This document shows positions 24,991 through 33,843 of a stretch of 64,000 nucleotides of DNA, in pieces. The DNA comes from Thalassoglobus neptunius. Lineage in GTDB: Bacteria > Planctomycetota > Planctomycetia > Planctomycetales > Planctomycetaceae. Where the stretch lies: NCBI RefSeq assembly GCF_007859735.1, contig NZ_SIHI01000009.1, forward strand, positions 1 through 64,000. The letters run 5' to 3'. The notes beneath the pieces are model-generated. The model was not told the DNA's origin. It made no database searches and worked only from the letters and a program-made list of their open reading frames with translations. Every line of letters begins with the position of its first letter. The first letter of the stretch is position 1. The position numbers and the translations under genes were made by a program.

Positions 24991-25209
24991 TGATAGTGCT
25001 CTGGGGGAAAGAAGGTGGGCCTAAGCTTCAATACAAGCTTTCCGGGCCTTACGGCGACCGGCCACCTCAATCCCCCCCAGGGGGACTATCAATTGTCTTC
25101 AGCTCAGATCTGATAGTGCCCAGCGGGAATCGAGGTGGGCCTAAGCGGATATACTCGCTTTCCGGCCATTTCTGGTACCGGCCACCTTATCCCCGCTAGG
25201 GGACTATCA
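24991..25209. repeat. Two tandem copies of a structured element (possible ncRNA or hairpin repeat)
   Basis: Copy 1 is 24991-25091 and copy 2 is 25111-25209, an exact 120-bp period; ATTGTC(T/C)TCAGC follows each copy. Each begins TGATAGT and ends ACTATCA. Nested pairings are AGGTGG with CCACCT, CCGG with CCGG, and an inner hairpin AAGC...GCTT. Paired positions change together: the outer stem is GGGGG/CCCCC in copy 1 and GCGGG/CCCGC in copy 2, and the inner hairpin is AAGCTT/AAGCTT against AAGCG/CGCTT. This supports selection on base pairing. It lies between two minus-strand genes, so it could be transcribed. A family was not recognised. Confidence 0.75.
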
Positions 25210-25216
25210 ATTGTCC

Positions 25217-25366
25217 TCAGCCTTTGTTGGACGTGTGAGCGTTTTCACAGAACTCTTTTTTGCCAGCACTAGCTTGTGCCATAGCAATGTTGACGGTTGC
25301 AGCAAAAACCGGGCTCGACTGATTATCCCGAAGATTGAACTGCCCGGTGCGACCTGATGAATCCAT
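25217..25366 (-). CDS. Possible small protein next to the structured repeats
   Basis: The frame holds 49 codons from ATG 25366, with AGGAGA nine bases upstream. The peptide (TGQFNLRDNQ, SSPVFAATVNIAMAQASAGK) has no recognised motif. Its stop lies eight bases from the structured repeats, and the tRNA-Asp terminator is 80 bases upstream. The ribosome-binding site is the main support. Confidence 0.4.
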   Translation of the reverse strand: MDSSGRTGQFNLRDNQSSPVFAATVNIAMAQASAGKKEFCENAHTSNKG

Positions 25367-25448
25367 TAAGGTGTGTCTCCTGGTAAGAGCGGAGAGCAAG
25401 GACATCCATGTCGGTCATGGTGTGAGGCATCATCTCATCTCACACAAC

Positions 25449-25484
25449 AAAAAACGCCGGGAGTTCCAGATGGAGCTCCCGGCG
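25449..25484 (-). terminator. Intrinsic terminator of tRNA-Asp
   Basis: On the minus strand, CGCCGGGAG (25484-25476) pairs with CTCCCGGCG (25463-25455); the inner bases extend the stem, and it is followed by TTTTTT (25454-25449). It starts eight bases after the tRNA. Confidence 0.9.
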
Positions 25485-25491
25485 AGGGTAG

Positions 25492-25565
25492 CGAGGCCGA
25501 CGGGACTTGAACCCGCAACCTTCGGATCGACAGTCCGACACTCTAACCAATTGAGCTACGGCCCC
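25492..25565 (-). tRNA. tRNA-Asp (GUC)
   Basis: The minus strand folds as a 74-nt cloverleaf. The acceptor stem is GGGGCCG/CGGCCTC, the D-loop is AATTGGTTAGA, and the anticodon arm is TCGGA-CTGTCGA-TCCGA with anticodon GTC. The T-arm is GCGGG-TTCAAGT-CCCGT and the discriminator is G73. The 3' CCA is not encoded. A promoter and a terminator flank it, so it is a single-gene unit. Confidence 0.97.
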
Positions 25566-25583
25566 TCGCTGAGTTGGAGCGGT

Positions 25584-25612
25584 AATGTAATTGCCACTTC
25601 ACAAATCGTCAA
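25584..25612 (-). promoter_or_regulatory. Promoter of tRNA-Asp
   Basis: Minus-strand TTGACG (25612-25607) and TACATT (25589-25584) with a 17-bp spacer lie about 19 bases upstream of the mature 5' end, where a tRNA promoter is expected. The -10 matches four of six consensus bases. Confidence 0.5.
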
Positions 25613-25780
25613 CAAACCAGTTTCAATTTTGTCAGACCATTTTTGGAACTCGATAATTCCCTCAATTGACATCCTGATGTTGACTTGGGACACTTCGCGA
25701 TTCGCAAAAGTTCAGACTTGACTGCGGTAAAGGTGCGGAATTGGCATCTTCCGTGGTCCAACCAACTCTCCGGAACAACT

Positions 25781-26245
25781 ATGGCCTCCAGACGCCTCCA
25801 AAAACGAATCGAAGCGGAAGCAGCCGAGAAGCTGGGAAAAACAGCTAAAAAGACGGCAACCAAAGCGAAACGTGCCACTCGCAAGAAAACGACCACTCGC
25901 AAGCGAAAAGCGAAGGCTGTCGAGCGAAAGAAAATCTTCTGGGGTGTGTTCAGCGGAACGCTCAAGGAGGAAGGGCGTTTTGCGTACGACCGGCGGGATA
26001 AAGCTGAAGAGAAGCTGGAAGCTCTGCGAAATCGAAGCACCAAAAAGCTCTATTTCATTCAGCCAATTAAGGCGAGTTTGTCTGACTCGGTTTCGGAAGC
26101 TGTTGAAGATGAAGTGGTCGAAGAGGTTGAAGACGAAGTCGTCGAAACCACTGAAGACGACGTCGAAATGAGCGACGACGACAGTGACGATGATGACGAA
26201 TTCGAGGATGACAGCGACGACGACAGCGATGACGATGACGACTAG
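25781..26245 (+). CDS. Charge-split histone-like protein
   Basis: The product has 154 residues from ATG 25781. Residues 15-52 are a Lys/Arg/Ala/Thr tract (KKTATKAKRATRKKTTTRKR) like the tails of bacterial histone H1-like proteins. Residues 53-95 form a short compact block (IFWGVFSGTLKEEGRFAYDR). The last 55 residues are almost wholly Asp, Glu, Ser and Val, ending in poly-Asp. A basic tail binding DNA and an acidic tail modulating it, or acting as a chaperone-like region, would fit a nucleoid-associated role, but this is inference from composition. A monocistronic unit, closed by a strong bidirectional terminator. Confidence 0.7.
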   Translation: MASRRLQKRIEAEAAEKLGKTAKKTATKAKRATRKKTTTRKRKAKAVERKKIFWGVFSGTLKEEGRFAYDRRDKAEEKLEALRNRSTKKLYFIQPIKASLSDSVSEAVEDEVVEEVEDEVVETTEDDVEMSDDDSDDDDEFEDDSDDDSDDDDD

Positions 26246-26362
26246 GTCATGACGTTTCAGCGGGTTTTCGGCACTTCGGGTTTTGCGGAAGTGTGGTTTT
26301 TAACGGGGCAAACGCCTCTTCCTGCTGAGAGGATATTGGGCTCAGCTCATCGATGAAATACA

Positions 26363-26398
26363 AAAAGACCTGCCCGAAGATTTTCAGGCAGGTCTTTT
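26363..26398. terminator. Bidirectional intrinsic terminator
   Basis: AAAAGACCTGCC (26363-26374) and GGCAGGTCTTTT (26387-26398) form a perfect 12-bp stem with a 12-nt loop, A-rich on one side and T-rich on the other. It serves both converging genes. Confidence 0.9.
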
Positions 26399-26449
26399 CT
26401 GTTTCGGGTTGGCAGGTGTGATCGGCTTCCCGCCAGGTGAATCGAGGCG

Positions 26450-27277
26450 TTAGAAGTTGTATTCCGGATTCGTGAGGCTGAAGTCTTTGTCAGTCAGTCC
26501 GGCGTTCAGTTTGATATTGCTGTAGAGGTAGTCTTCCGCGAGGACTGGATTTTTCTGGCGAATTCCAGGGAACTCGTATTGTTGGACGCGGATCGGCAGT
26601 CCTCGTTCTTGTTCCACGTAGAGTCGAGTCATCTGGAACTTGACGTCTTTGGGATGCTGCCGGTGGATCGTTTCGATGGCCTTACAGGAGACTTTTCCGA
26701 TCCGGGCATTTGGATAGTAGTTGACGTCGATGTCGGTGTATTGCAGGTCGTTCAACCACTGTTCGAGGACCTTGGATGCCATGATTTTCATTCCCGCCAT
26801 TGTGATGGGGTAGCGGTTTTCGGACATCGCGAAGCTGCCGTCGACGTCGAGTGAGAGAGTCCCAGCCAGCCCGGCGAATCCGACATCATGGGCTTTCATT
26901 TTGCCGTCATGTTGTCCAGCGACATACAAGGCTTCCCGGCCTGCGACGGGTTTCAGGATTTTCAGATAGACGCTGAACGGATCTTCTCTGAGTTTGAGTT
27001 TGATCTGAGAATCGAGGAGTTTTCGGCCAATCAATTCGCGCTTGGTAAAGTCGGCTGTGTAGTCTTTGACCCCGTCGAGTGACTCAAGTGCTTTGGTCCC
27101 CAATTGCAGGGCTGGGGCGAGCGGGTGAGAGTCTGGGGTGTCTGCGACTTTTGAGGCGATTCGTGTTGGGTCAGCGAAGATCTGGTTTCCGACCAGGATT
27201 CCAGCTCCGAGCCCGAAAGCACCGCCGATGGTTTTGATGAGGAAGGCGCGTCGGTCGTTCGAGTTGATGCCAGTCAT
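26450..27277 (-). CDS. DUF1571 exported protein
   Basis: The product has 275 residues from ATG 27277; AGGAGG lies 11 bases upstream. The N-terminus NDRRAFLIKTIGGAFGLGAG has the twin-arginine pattern (RRxFL) before a hydrophobic stretch, so export by Tat is possible. The body has the DUF1571 pattern (SLDGVKDYTADFTKRELI, DPFSVYLKILKPVAGREALY, YPNARIGKVSCKAIETIH, LPIRVQQYEFPG), known mostly from planctomycetes and proteobacteria and resembling LolA-like lipid carriers in strand layout. Function unknown; envelope lipid or lipoprotein handling is a guess. Divergent from the lipoprotein gene at 27683. Confidence 0.85.
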   Translation of the reverse strand: MTGINSNDRRAFLIKTIGGAFGLGAGILVGNQIFADPTRIASKVADTPDSHPLAPALQLGTKALESLDGVKDYTADFTKRELIGRKLLDSQIKLKLREDPFSVYLKILKPVAGREALYVAGQHDGKMKAHDVGFAGLAGTLSLDVDGSFAMSENRYPITMAGMKIMASKVLEQWLNDLQYTDIDVNYYPNARIGKVSCKAIETIHRQHPKDVKFQMTRLYVEQERGLPIRVQQYEFPGIRQKNPVLAEDYLYSNIKLNAGLTDKDFSLTNPEYNF

Positions 27278-27682
27278 AGTGCGGATTTCCTCCTGGAGTG
27301 ATTTTGCAGCGGGGATCTCACCGTGAAATTGATGGGTGGTGAGCCGTTGCAATTGGCGTCCAAAGGATCGAATCGACTGGTGCGATGGGGAGGCATCGAC
27401 GTTTGTGTCGGAATTCCAGCGTCTCGGGCGATTTCATCTGGAACTGCGGCTTTTGACGATTGTGTCGATTGCAGAGACGGTTATTGAAGGTGAGAATCGG
27501 AGGTTGAATCACGGAATCTTGATCGATGCTCGTGTACTTTCTGAAATCAGCCTCCCTATAATCATTGAGAGAGAACGCATCGAGGCGGCGGACTTGCCGT
27601 TTTGTTGCAACTCTTTCTGTTAAATGACTTTATCGCTTCTTCCTGCCAAACTTCCCTTCCTCGTCCTTCATTCGCGGTTATT
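27278..27682. other. Divergent promoter region
   Basis: About 400 bases between two divergent genes (DUF1571 and a lipoprotein). No gene, and no repeat or clear promoter pair that I can defend. Confidence 0.4.
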
Positions 27683-28780
27683 ATGAATTCCAAGTGTCAG
27701 CAGTGTTGTCGCCCGCAATTTCGTCGCTTCAGTCAACTGATCTGCCTGATGGCTGGCGTGCTTCTCGTCGGATGTGGCGGAGAAGACCCCATTCGTCAGT
27801 ATTCTGTGGCCAAATTCGATAAAGAACCGCCCACGGTTTCGAAAGCTGGCGATCAAGTTTGGTTTTTCAAGCTGATGGGGCCGCGGGAAGATCTTGTTCC
27901 GTATCTTGAACCCTTCATTGGTTTTCTGCGCGGGACGACGTTTCCGGATGGAGAGCCCGAATTTGAAGTTCCGGCGGGTTGGACCGTCAAAGATGGTCCT
28001 CCTCCTCGATTCAAGACGCTGACCGTTTCGGACTCTGATCCGGAGATCGAAGTGACGGTCTCGGCACTGCCCGCTCCTCCGAGTGACTTTCCAGGCTATC
28101 TGTTGAGCAACGTCAATCGCTGGCGGAGACAGGTCAGTCTTCCCCCGCTGGATGCAACAAACTGGGTGGCGAAAGCGACGCAAAATCAGGAGCTGATTAC
28201 CGTTGAGAAAGGTGATCAGGTCATGAGTGTCGTTCAGCTAAACGGGACGACTGAAGAGTTTGGTGACACCTTGATGCTGGTCGCAGTCATCTCCGACCTT
28301 GGACTTGCTGCCCCGGCTCGCGAAGCTTCTCAGGCACAACCAGTGACTCCTCCGTCCCGTCCATCTTCTCAGGTTGACTATGATGTGCCGGAGAATTGGG
28401 AAGAGAGTGCGGGGAACGCGATGCGACTGGTCTCCTTGCGAACAGGAAGCTCTGACGAGACCGCAGACGTCAGCGTGATTCGCCTTCCCGGTGGTGGCGA
28501 TCGGCTCGCGAACATCAATCGCTGGCGCGGACAGGTAAAGCTTGAACCAATCACACAGGCTGAGCTTGATGAAGCCATGGAAGAGTTGGAAATTGCCGGG
28601 ATGCCCGCTCGTCTTGTGATGATTGAAGGTGAAACCGAGTCCATCCTCGCTGCGATTGCAGAGAAGGGTGGTGTGAAATGGTTCTACAAAATGCAGGGTC
28701 CGACGGAAGTCGTCAAAGCCGAACAAGGACGTTTCCGGGAGTTTCTGGATTCTGTTCGACTGGACCAGGAAGAGGAATAG
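27683..28780 (+). CDS. Lipoprotein with two related halves, upstream of the cytochrome c biogenesis gene
   Basis: This is a 365-residue lipoprotein. ATG 27683 gives the signal peptide FSQLICLMAGVLLVGC with lipobox LVGC. The sequence carries two related parts, marked by LLSNVNRWRRQVSLPPLDA and LANINRWRGQVKLEPITQA, and by WFFKLMGPRE near the start and WFYKMQGPTE near the end. This suggests internal duplication. No known family is recognised, but the motif pair N-x-x-RWR-x-QV-x-L is distinct. It is followed after 133 bases by the ResB-CcsA gene in the same direction, so it may serve in cytochrome c maturation or haem handling at the envelope. That link is inference from position. Confidence 0.75.
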   Translation: MNSKCQQCCRPQFRRFSQLICLMAGVLLVGCGGEDPIRQYSVAKFDKEPPTVSKAGDQVWFFKLMGPREDLVPYLEPFIGFLRGTTFPDGEPEFEVPAGWTVKDGPPPRFKTLTVSDSDPEIEVTVSALPAPPSDFPGYLLSNVNRWRRQVSLPPLDATNWVAKATQNQELITVEKGDQVMSVVQLNGTTEEFGDTLMLVAVISDLGLAAPAREASQAQPVTPPSRPSSQVDYDVPENWEESAGNAMRLVSLRTGSSDETADVSVIRLPGGGDRLANINRWRGQVKLEPITQAELDEAMEELEIAGMPARLVMIEGETESILAAIAEKGGVKWFYKMQGPTEVVKAEQGRFREFLDSVRLDQEEE

Positions 28781-28913
28781 GCTGATCGCATGAAGCAGAA
28801 TCTGTAAAAATTTGCGCAGCTTCTGCTTCCGGTTTTGTTCAGCCCTGCTTGTGAATAACGCCCCGCATGGGCGGTTTAATTGCTATACAATACTTTTGAT
28901 TCCGGAGCCGGAC

Positions 28914-31900
28914 ATGGCCTCGACTATTGATGACAATCTCGACTCTCTGGCCTCAGATCAAAGTGAGGTCGGGCAGGGGGGCTCAGTGCAGTGGAGGAGA
29001 ATGCTTCTTCCGCTGGCGTCGCTGAAACTCACTGTGACGTTATTCCTGCTCAGTATCTTTATCGTTCTGGCCGGAACGTTCGCCCAGGTGCACGACGACA
29101 TCTGGTACGTGATCAATGAGTACTTCCGTGTCGATATGGGAAGTCTCTTCACGTCGACATTCCCGTTCGTCAATCTGGGCTCGCTGTTCGTCAGAATCGA
29201 CTACAGCCTGTTCTTTCCGGAAGCGTTCTTCCCGCCGCAGCCTGTCTTTCCGGACCACTTAAGGTGGATGGCTCCGGTTTGGCCGGATGGAACTCCTGAG
29301 TTTCTGGTTGGCAAGGGATTCTGGTTTCCGAAGGGTTGGACCATCGGTGTGGTGATGGCCATGAATCTTGTGGCTGCCCATACATTGCGATTTAAGGTAC
29401 AAGCGCGAGGCACACGGCTGATTGCAGGTTCCGGGGTTCTCGTCGTCGGATCGCTGTTCACTTACCTCGTGATCTTGAGCGGTTCCAGCCCTGAAGGTCT
29501 TCAATCAAAGCCGTTGATCTCTTACGAATCTCTGCGCCTGCTGATGCTGACAACACTGTTCGGTTGTTGTGGCGTGACGGTTTATGGAGCGATTGTTTCT
29601 GGCGGCGACTTTGCGAAGCGCTGGTTAAACGTTATTGCGACCGTGCTTCTCGTTCTGACTGCTGGCTTTATCGGGATGTGGGAATCTTCGGATGCTGCCT
29701 CGATGCGAATCTTGTATCAGCTAGTGAAAGCAACACTTGCTTCGTGCTTCCTGTTGGCCGGTTGCATCATGGTGTTTAAGAAGCGGGCCGGGGTCGTTCT
29801 GCTGCACGCCGGGATTGGCTTAATGATGTTTTACGATGTGCTCGTTGGAACGCAGCATATCGAAAGTCAAATGTCGATTGTGGAAGGCGACACGGTTAAT
29901 TTCAGTCGGGATATTCGTGACGTCGAACTGGCGATCATTGATGGCAGTTCGCCTGAAGAAGATCAGATGACGGTGGTCTCATCGTCTCTTCTGCGTCCTG
30001 AGACAACAATCACAGATGAGCGTTTACCGTTCGATGTTGAAGTGTTGCAATTCTATCGCAACTCAGACGTGCGAGGTTTGCGTTCGTTTGGCCCGAACGA
30101 AGAGATTCCGGAGAATCCTGCGACAGCCGGGATTGGAAAGAATGTGGTTGTTACGCCGGTTGATAATGTCAAAGGAACTGACACCGGCGGACGGGTGGAT
30201 GTGCCGTCAGCTTATATCCGCCTTCGCACAAAGGGAGAAGATGGTGAGGACCTTGGAGTCTATATGGTCTCGTCGATCTTCGACCTCTCTCCTGAGCCTT
30301 TCGGGGAAACACAATCGGTTTCGGTCGACGGCAAGACTTATGAAATCGCGCTGCGGTTTGTCAGATATTACAACGACTTCTCAATCAAGCTGACTGATGT
30401 TCAGAAGAACGACTATAAGGGAACATCGCAGGTTAAGGATTATTCGTCTTACATCACAGTGACAGATCCATCGCGTGATCTGGAATTCGATCATCGCATC
30501 TGGATGAATAACCCAATGCGGTTCGCCGGCAAGACGTTCTATCAATCGAATTATGCGATGATGGAAGGCGGCCGGGAAATGACGACTCTGCAGGTCGTCG
30601 ACAATGCAGGCTGGATGACGCCGTATGTCTCCTGCATGATTGTCTGGGTGGGGATGATGTATCACTTCTCGCTCACTCTGTTGAGATATCTTGATCGTCG
30701 ATCAAGAACGACAGTCGTCAGTTCCGGGGCAAGCAGAGGATACGGGGCGCAGCTGACACCAAAACAAAACAAGATCAGCTGGGCGATGACGGGAGTCATT
30801 TGCCTCTCGATTCTCAGTTCCATGTTGATGCTGGGAAGGGCACCTCGTGAATCGGCAGACGTGATGCACGTTGAGTCGTTCAGTGAATTGCCGATCTGGT
30901 ACAAGGGGCGGCCGATGCCCATTGACTCGTTCGCACGAAATATGCTTCTTCGTCTCTCCGACTACGAAACCTATCGCGACGAAGACGGCGAAAAGCATTC
31001 CGCAACGAAGTGGTTGCTGCAGGTCATGTCGAATGAAGTGGCAGCCCGCGATCTTCGCGTGTTCAAGATTGAGAACAAAGATGTCATCGAAGCACTTGGT
31101 TTGCCAGAACGTGAGAAGTTCACGTACTCGTTTAATGAGCTGTTGAAGTCCCCAAAGGTCGATGGCATTAAAGAAATGGGAATCCTCACGATTCTGCGTG
31201 AGTTGGAAGGTCTGACCGAGATCGACCCACAGCAGCCACGGGAGTTTGAAGTTGCTGTTTCTGACACTCCGCAAAACGAACGGACTCGGTTTGAGCGAAA
31301 GATTATTGAACTTTCACGCAAAGTCGATGAATACGTCCTGCTCGAATTCACAACCGGTGGAGGGCGGATTATTGATTTGATGCGAGACAAGGAACTTGGC
31401 GACGCGACGCAGTCTCAGTTGATTGAACTCGGGTTTAAACTTCGTGAGTTCGATCGGTTGCATAGCCAGGCATTTAATAAATCGCCGATTCCGCTCATGG
31501 TTCCGACGCATTTTAATGCGAAAGACCGTCCGGAGCAGGAAGCGTTTCAGACGGAATGGGAATCGTTAACAGCTGCGAAGATTTTTGACCGAATCTATGA
31601 CGAACTGGTGGAGATGGATTCGAGCGAATACACCAAGCCGCCAGCGGTGAAGTTGTTCGTCTCGATGGTCCAAGCTTATGAGGACGAAGATGTTGACGCT
31701 TTCAATGACCAGTTGAAGGATTATCAGGTCTTCCTGAGCGACTATGCCCGTCAAGAATCCGATCCGACATTCTTGCAGAAGACTGAGTTTGAAGCGGTCT
31801 ACAACCGATTCGATGCTTTCTATCAATCGGCGAATCTTTACCTGTTCGCCGGGATTCTCGCTGCCTTGGGATGGTTGTTCCTGCCGGGGTTCTTTCAGCG

Positions 31901-32729
31901 TGCTGCATTCTGGACGCTGGTGACCGTGTTCCTGATTCATACAGCTGCCCTGATCGGTCGGATTTGTATTTCCGGTCGGCCACCGGTGACGAATCTTTAT
32001 TCGTCGGCCATCTTTATCGGTTGGGCTGTCGTTCTGGGAAGTTTGATTCTGGAATCAATTTCCAAGCTCGGTGCCGGAAACATCGTTGCGGCGATCTGCG
32101 GATTCCTTTCGCTCCGAATTGCTGACGGCTTAGCGAACGATGGAGATACCTTCGTCGTGCTTGAAGCTGTTCTGGATACTCAGTTCTGGTTGGCGACTCA
32201 CGTCGTCTGTATCACTCTCGGATACGCAACGACTTATCTCGCTGGGTTCCTGGGTGCGTTGTATGTCTTTACCGGGTTGTTTTCGAAGAGGCTCGACAAG
32301 AACGTCAGTAAGGAATTTGCACGGATGACGTATGGTGTGTTGTGCTTCGCGACGTTCTTCAGCTTCGTCGGAACGGTTCTGGGAGGACTTTGGGCGGATG
32401 ATTCCTGGGGACGCTTCTGGGGTTGGGACCCGAAAGAGAACGGGGCGTTGATCATCGTGCTGTGGAACGCACTGGTCCTTCATGCCCGTTGGGGCGGAAT
32501 GGTCAAAGATCGTGGACTCGCGATGCTGACCGTTCTGGGGAATGTGGTTGTGAGCTGGTCCTGGTTCGGCGTCAATGAGTTGAGTGTTGGACTTCACAGC
32601 TACGGGTTCACAGAAGGTCGACTCGCCTGGTTGATCCTCTTCTGCTTGTCACAGGTGTTCATTGCGATGATCGCGTGCACCCCACTGAATTTGTGGCGAA
32701 GCAACCCGAAAGAAGTCTCGACGACCTGA
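28914..32729 (+). CDS. Cytochrome c biogenesis ResB-CcsA fusion (CcsBA type)
   Basis: System II cytochrome c synthetase in one chain of 1271 residues, which would export haem and attach it to CXXCH sites outside the membrane. ATG 28914 follows a GGAG site. Residues about 30-620 are the ResB/Ccs1 part: membrane helices (LKLTVTLFLLSIFIVLAG and later), a large outside domain, and IWMNNPMRFAGKTFYQSNY. Residues about 640-980 are a soluble insert that opens FSELPIWYKGRPMPIDSFAR, a pattern also seen in large CcsBA fusions of Bacteroidetes. Residues about 985-1265 form CcsA, with the haem-binding motif GRFWGWDPKENGALIIVLWN and conserved His in LATHVVCITLGYA and LSVGLHSYGF. Gene fusion is known for this family. 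Confidence 0.93.
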   Translation: MASTIDDNLDSLASDQSEVGQGGSVQWRRMLLPLASLKLTVTLFLLSIFIVLAGTFAQVHDDIWYVINEYFRVDMGSLFTSTFPFVNLGSLFVRIDYSLFFPEAFFPPQPVFPDHLRWMAPVWPDGTPEFLVGKGFWFPKGWTIGVVMAMNLVAAHTLRFKVQARGTRLIAGSGVLVVGSLFTYLVILSGSSPEGLQSKPLISYESLRLLMLTTLFGCCGVTVYGAIVSGGDFAKRWLNVIATVLLVLTAGFIGMWESSDAASMRILYQLVKATLASCFLLAGCIMVFKKRAGVVLLHAGIGLMMFYDVLVGTQHIESQMSIVEGDTVNFSRDIRDVELAIIDGSSPEEDQMTVVSSSLLRPETTITDERLPFDVEVLQFYRNSDVRGLRSFGPNEEIPENPATAGIGKNVVVTPVDNVKGTDTGGRVDVPSAYIRLRTKGEDGEDLGVYMVSSIFDLSPEPFGETQSVSVDGKTYEIALRFVRYYNDFSIKLTDVQKNDYKGTSQVKDYSSYITVTDPSRDLEFDHRIWMNNPMRFAGKTFYQSNYAMMEGGREMTTLQVVDNAGWMTPYVSCMIVWVGMMYHFSLTLLRYLDRRSRTTVVSSGASRGYGAQLTPKQNKISWAMTGVICLSILSSMLMLGRAPRESADVMHVESFSELPIWYKGRPMPIDSFARNMLLRLSDYETYRDEDGEKHSATKWLLQVMSNEVAARDLRVFKIENKDVIEALGLPEREKFTYSFNELLKSPKVDGIKEMGILTILRELEGLTEIDPQQPREFEVAVSDTPQNERTRFERKIIELSRKVDEYVLLEFTTGGGRIIDLMRDKELGDATQSQLIELGFKLREFDRLHSQAFNKSPIPLMVPTHFNAKDRPEQEAFQTEWESLTAAKIFDRIYDELVEMDSSEYTKPPAVKLFVSMVQAYEDEDVDAFNDQLKDYQVFLSDYARQESDPTFLQKTEFEAVYNRFDAFYQSANLYLFAGILAALGWLFLPGFFQRAAFWTLVTVFLIHTAALIGRICISGRPPVTNLYSSAIFIGWAVVLGSLILESISKLGAGNIVAAICGFLSLRIADGLANDGDTFVVLEAVLDTQFWLATHVVCITLGYATTYLAGFLGALYVFTGLFSKRLDKNVSKEFARMTYGVLCFATFFSFVGTVLGGLWADDSWGRFWGWDPKENGALIIVLWNALVLHARWGGMVKDRGLAMLTVLGNVVVSWSWFGVNELSVGLHSYGFTEGRLAWLILFCLSQVFIAMIACTPLNLWRSNPKEVSTT

Positions 32730-32789
32730 TGAGAAGGGCGGTCGCTCCCTGAGTGATGCCGAAGAATGAGGTCGATCTGTAAATAAGAA

Positions 32790-32823
32790 CGGGTCAGGTG
32801 TTTCGTTTTGAACACCTGACCCG
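32790..32823 (+). terminator. Strong intrinsic terminator after the CcsBA gene
   Basis: CGGGTCAGGTGTT (32790-32802) pairs perfectly with AACACCTGACCCG (32811-32823), loop TCGTTTTG, followed by ATTTCTTT. It lies 60 bases after the stop and before a converging gene. Confidence 0.9.
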
Positions 32824-32930
32824 ATTTCTTTATTACTCGATCAGCGAGCTGTGCGATTTCGCCCTGTGATTTCTCTGCACGCGCCCGCTTCGTGTGCCAA
32901 TGTCACTGCGCCAACGCGATGGCGAAGGTG

Positions 32931-33632
32931 TTACTGCTGAATGATCAGCTGGTTGGCGACTTTGCGAACTCCGGGTTCCATCCGAACGTAAGATTCCACG
33001 CTCTTCATTTCGCGTTCGCTGTTGACTGTTCCGGAGATTGTTGCGACTCCGTTTTCGTCAACTGAGAGTTCGACGGTGCGGTTTGAATAGGCGAGATGCG
33101 GAAGTTCCAGCAAGCTGCTTTTCAGCGAAGATTCAAGTTGCTGGACTGGAAGTGCTGGAGCCGTAAATGCCATTCGATATTGTGGTCGAACGGGTTTTCG
33201 ATCCGTTTGCCCCTGACCTCTTCCGTTTTGGCCACCTCCGGTGTTTCCTCGCCCTTGGAGCCCTCCGAATTGAGCACGATTATTCGTGAAGGACTGGCTC
33301 GCAGCGGTGTTTCCACCGATGAAGGCTGAATCCGAAGAGAATCCGGTGAAGGCGTTTTGTCCGACCATCGAGGAAAGGCTCCCGTCTCCGGTGTTCAAAA
33401 CCATGTCTCCAGCAGCACGTCCCGGATCAATGAGTGATCCCCCTTGTGCCGCGAAAGTGGTTCCACCTCCACCTTGAGTGGTTCTTCCCACTCCGGCTGC
33501 GGAACCGCCAGTCCCGCCTGTGGTTCCTCCGCCAGTCGTAGTCCCGCCACCGAAGAGTGATTGTGCCTGGGCATTTGATGCCGTCGTCAGAATCATCAAA
33601 GCCGTTGCGAGTGTGAGTATCCGTGTCTGCAT
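32931..33632 (-). CDS. Exported BON-domain protein
   Basis: The product has 233 residues. A signal peptide (LTLATALMILTTASNAQAQ) is followed by a low-complexity Gly/Thr/Ser region (residues 27-70) and a Gly/Gln-rich linker. The last 75 residues form a BON domain (LESSLKSSLLELPHLAYSNR, VELSVDENGVATISGTVNSE, ESYVRMEPGVRKVANQLIIQ), which binds membranes or stabilises envelope structures. A GAGGAA site precedes the ATG. It probably acts in the periplasm or at the outer membrane. Monocistronic as far as can be seen. Confidence 0.88.
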   Translation of the reverse strand: MQTRILTLATALMILTTASNAQAQSLFGGGTTTGGGTTGGTGGSAAGVGRTTQGGGGTTFAAQGGSLIDPGRAAGDMVLNTGDGSLSSMVGQNAFTGFSSDSAFIGGNTAASQSFTNNRAQFGGLQGRGNTGGGQNGRGQGQTDRKPVRPQYRMAFTAPALPVQQLESSLKSSLLELPHLAYSNRTVELSVDENGVATISGTVNSEREMKSVESYVRMEPGVRKVANQLIIQQ

Positions 33633-33843
33633 AACATTTCCTCAGGGCAGTCCGTATCGACAAGCCTCTTTTGACTATCTCATCGAGTATTAACCCCGAA
33701 TGCAACCAGAGGTTTCGGAAGTTCTGTCAGATCAGCTGTCTTGAAAGACGATCTGGGCAGTTGGACTGGTTTAGTCGGAATATTTTCTCCGGAGAGGTGT
33801 CGTGCGTCAACGGTTTTATTGGCTGATGAATCTGGTCAAATGT

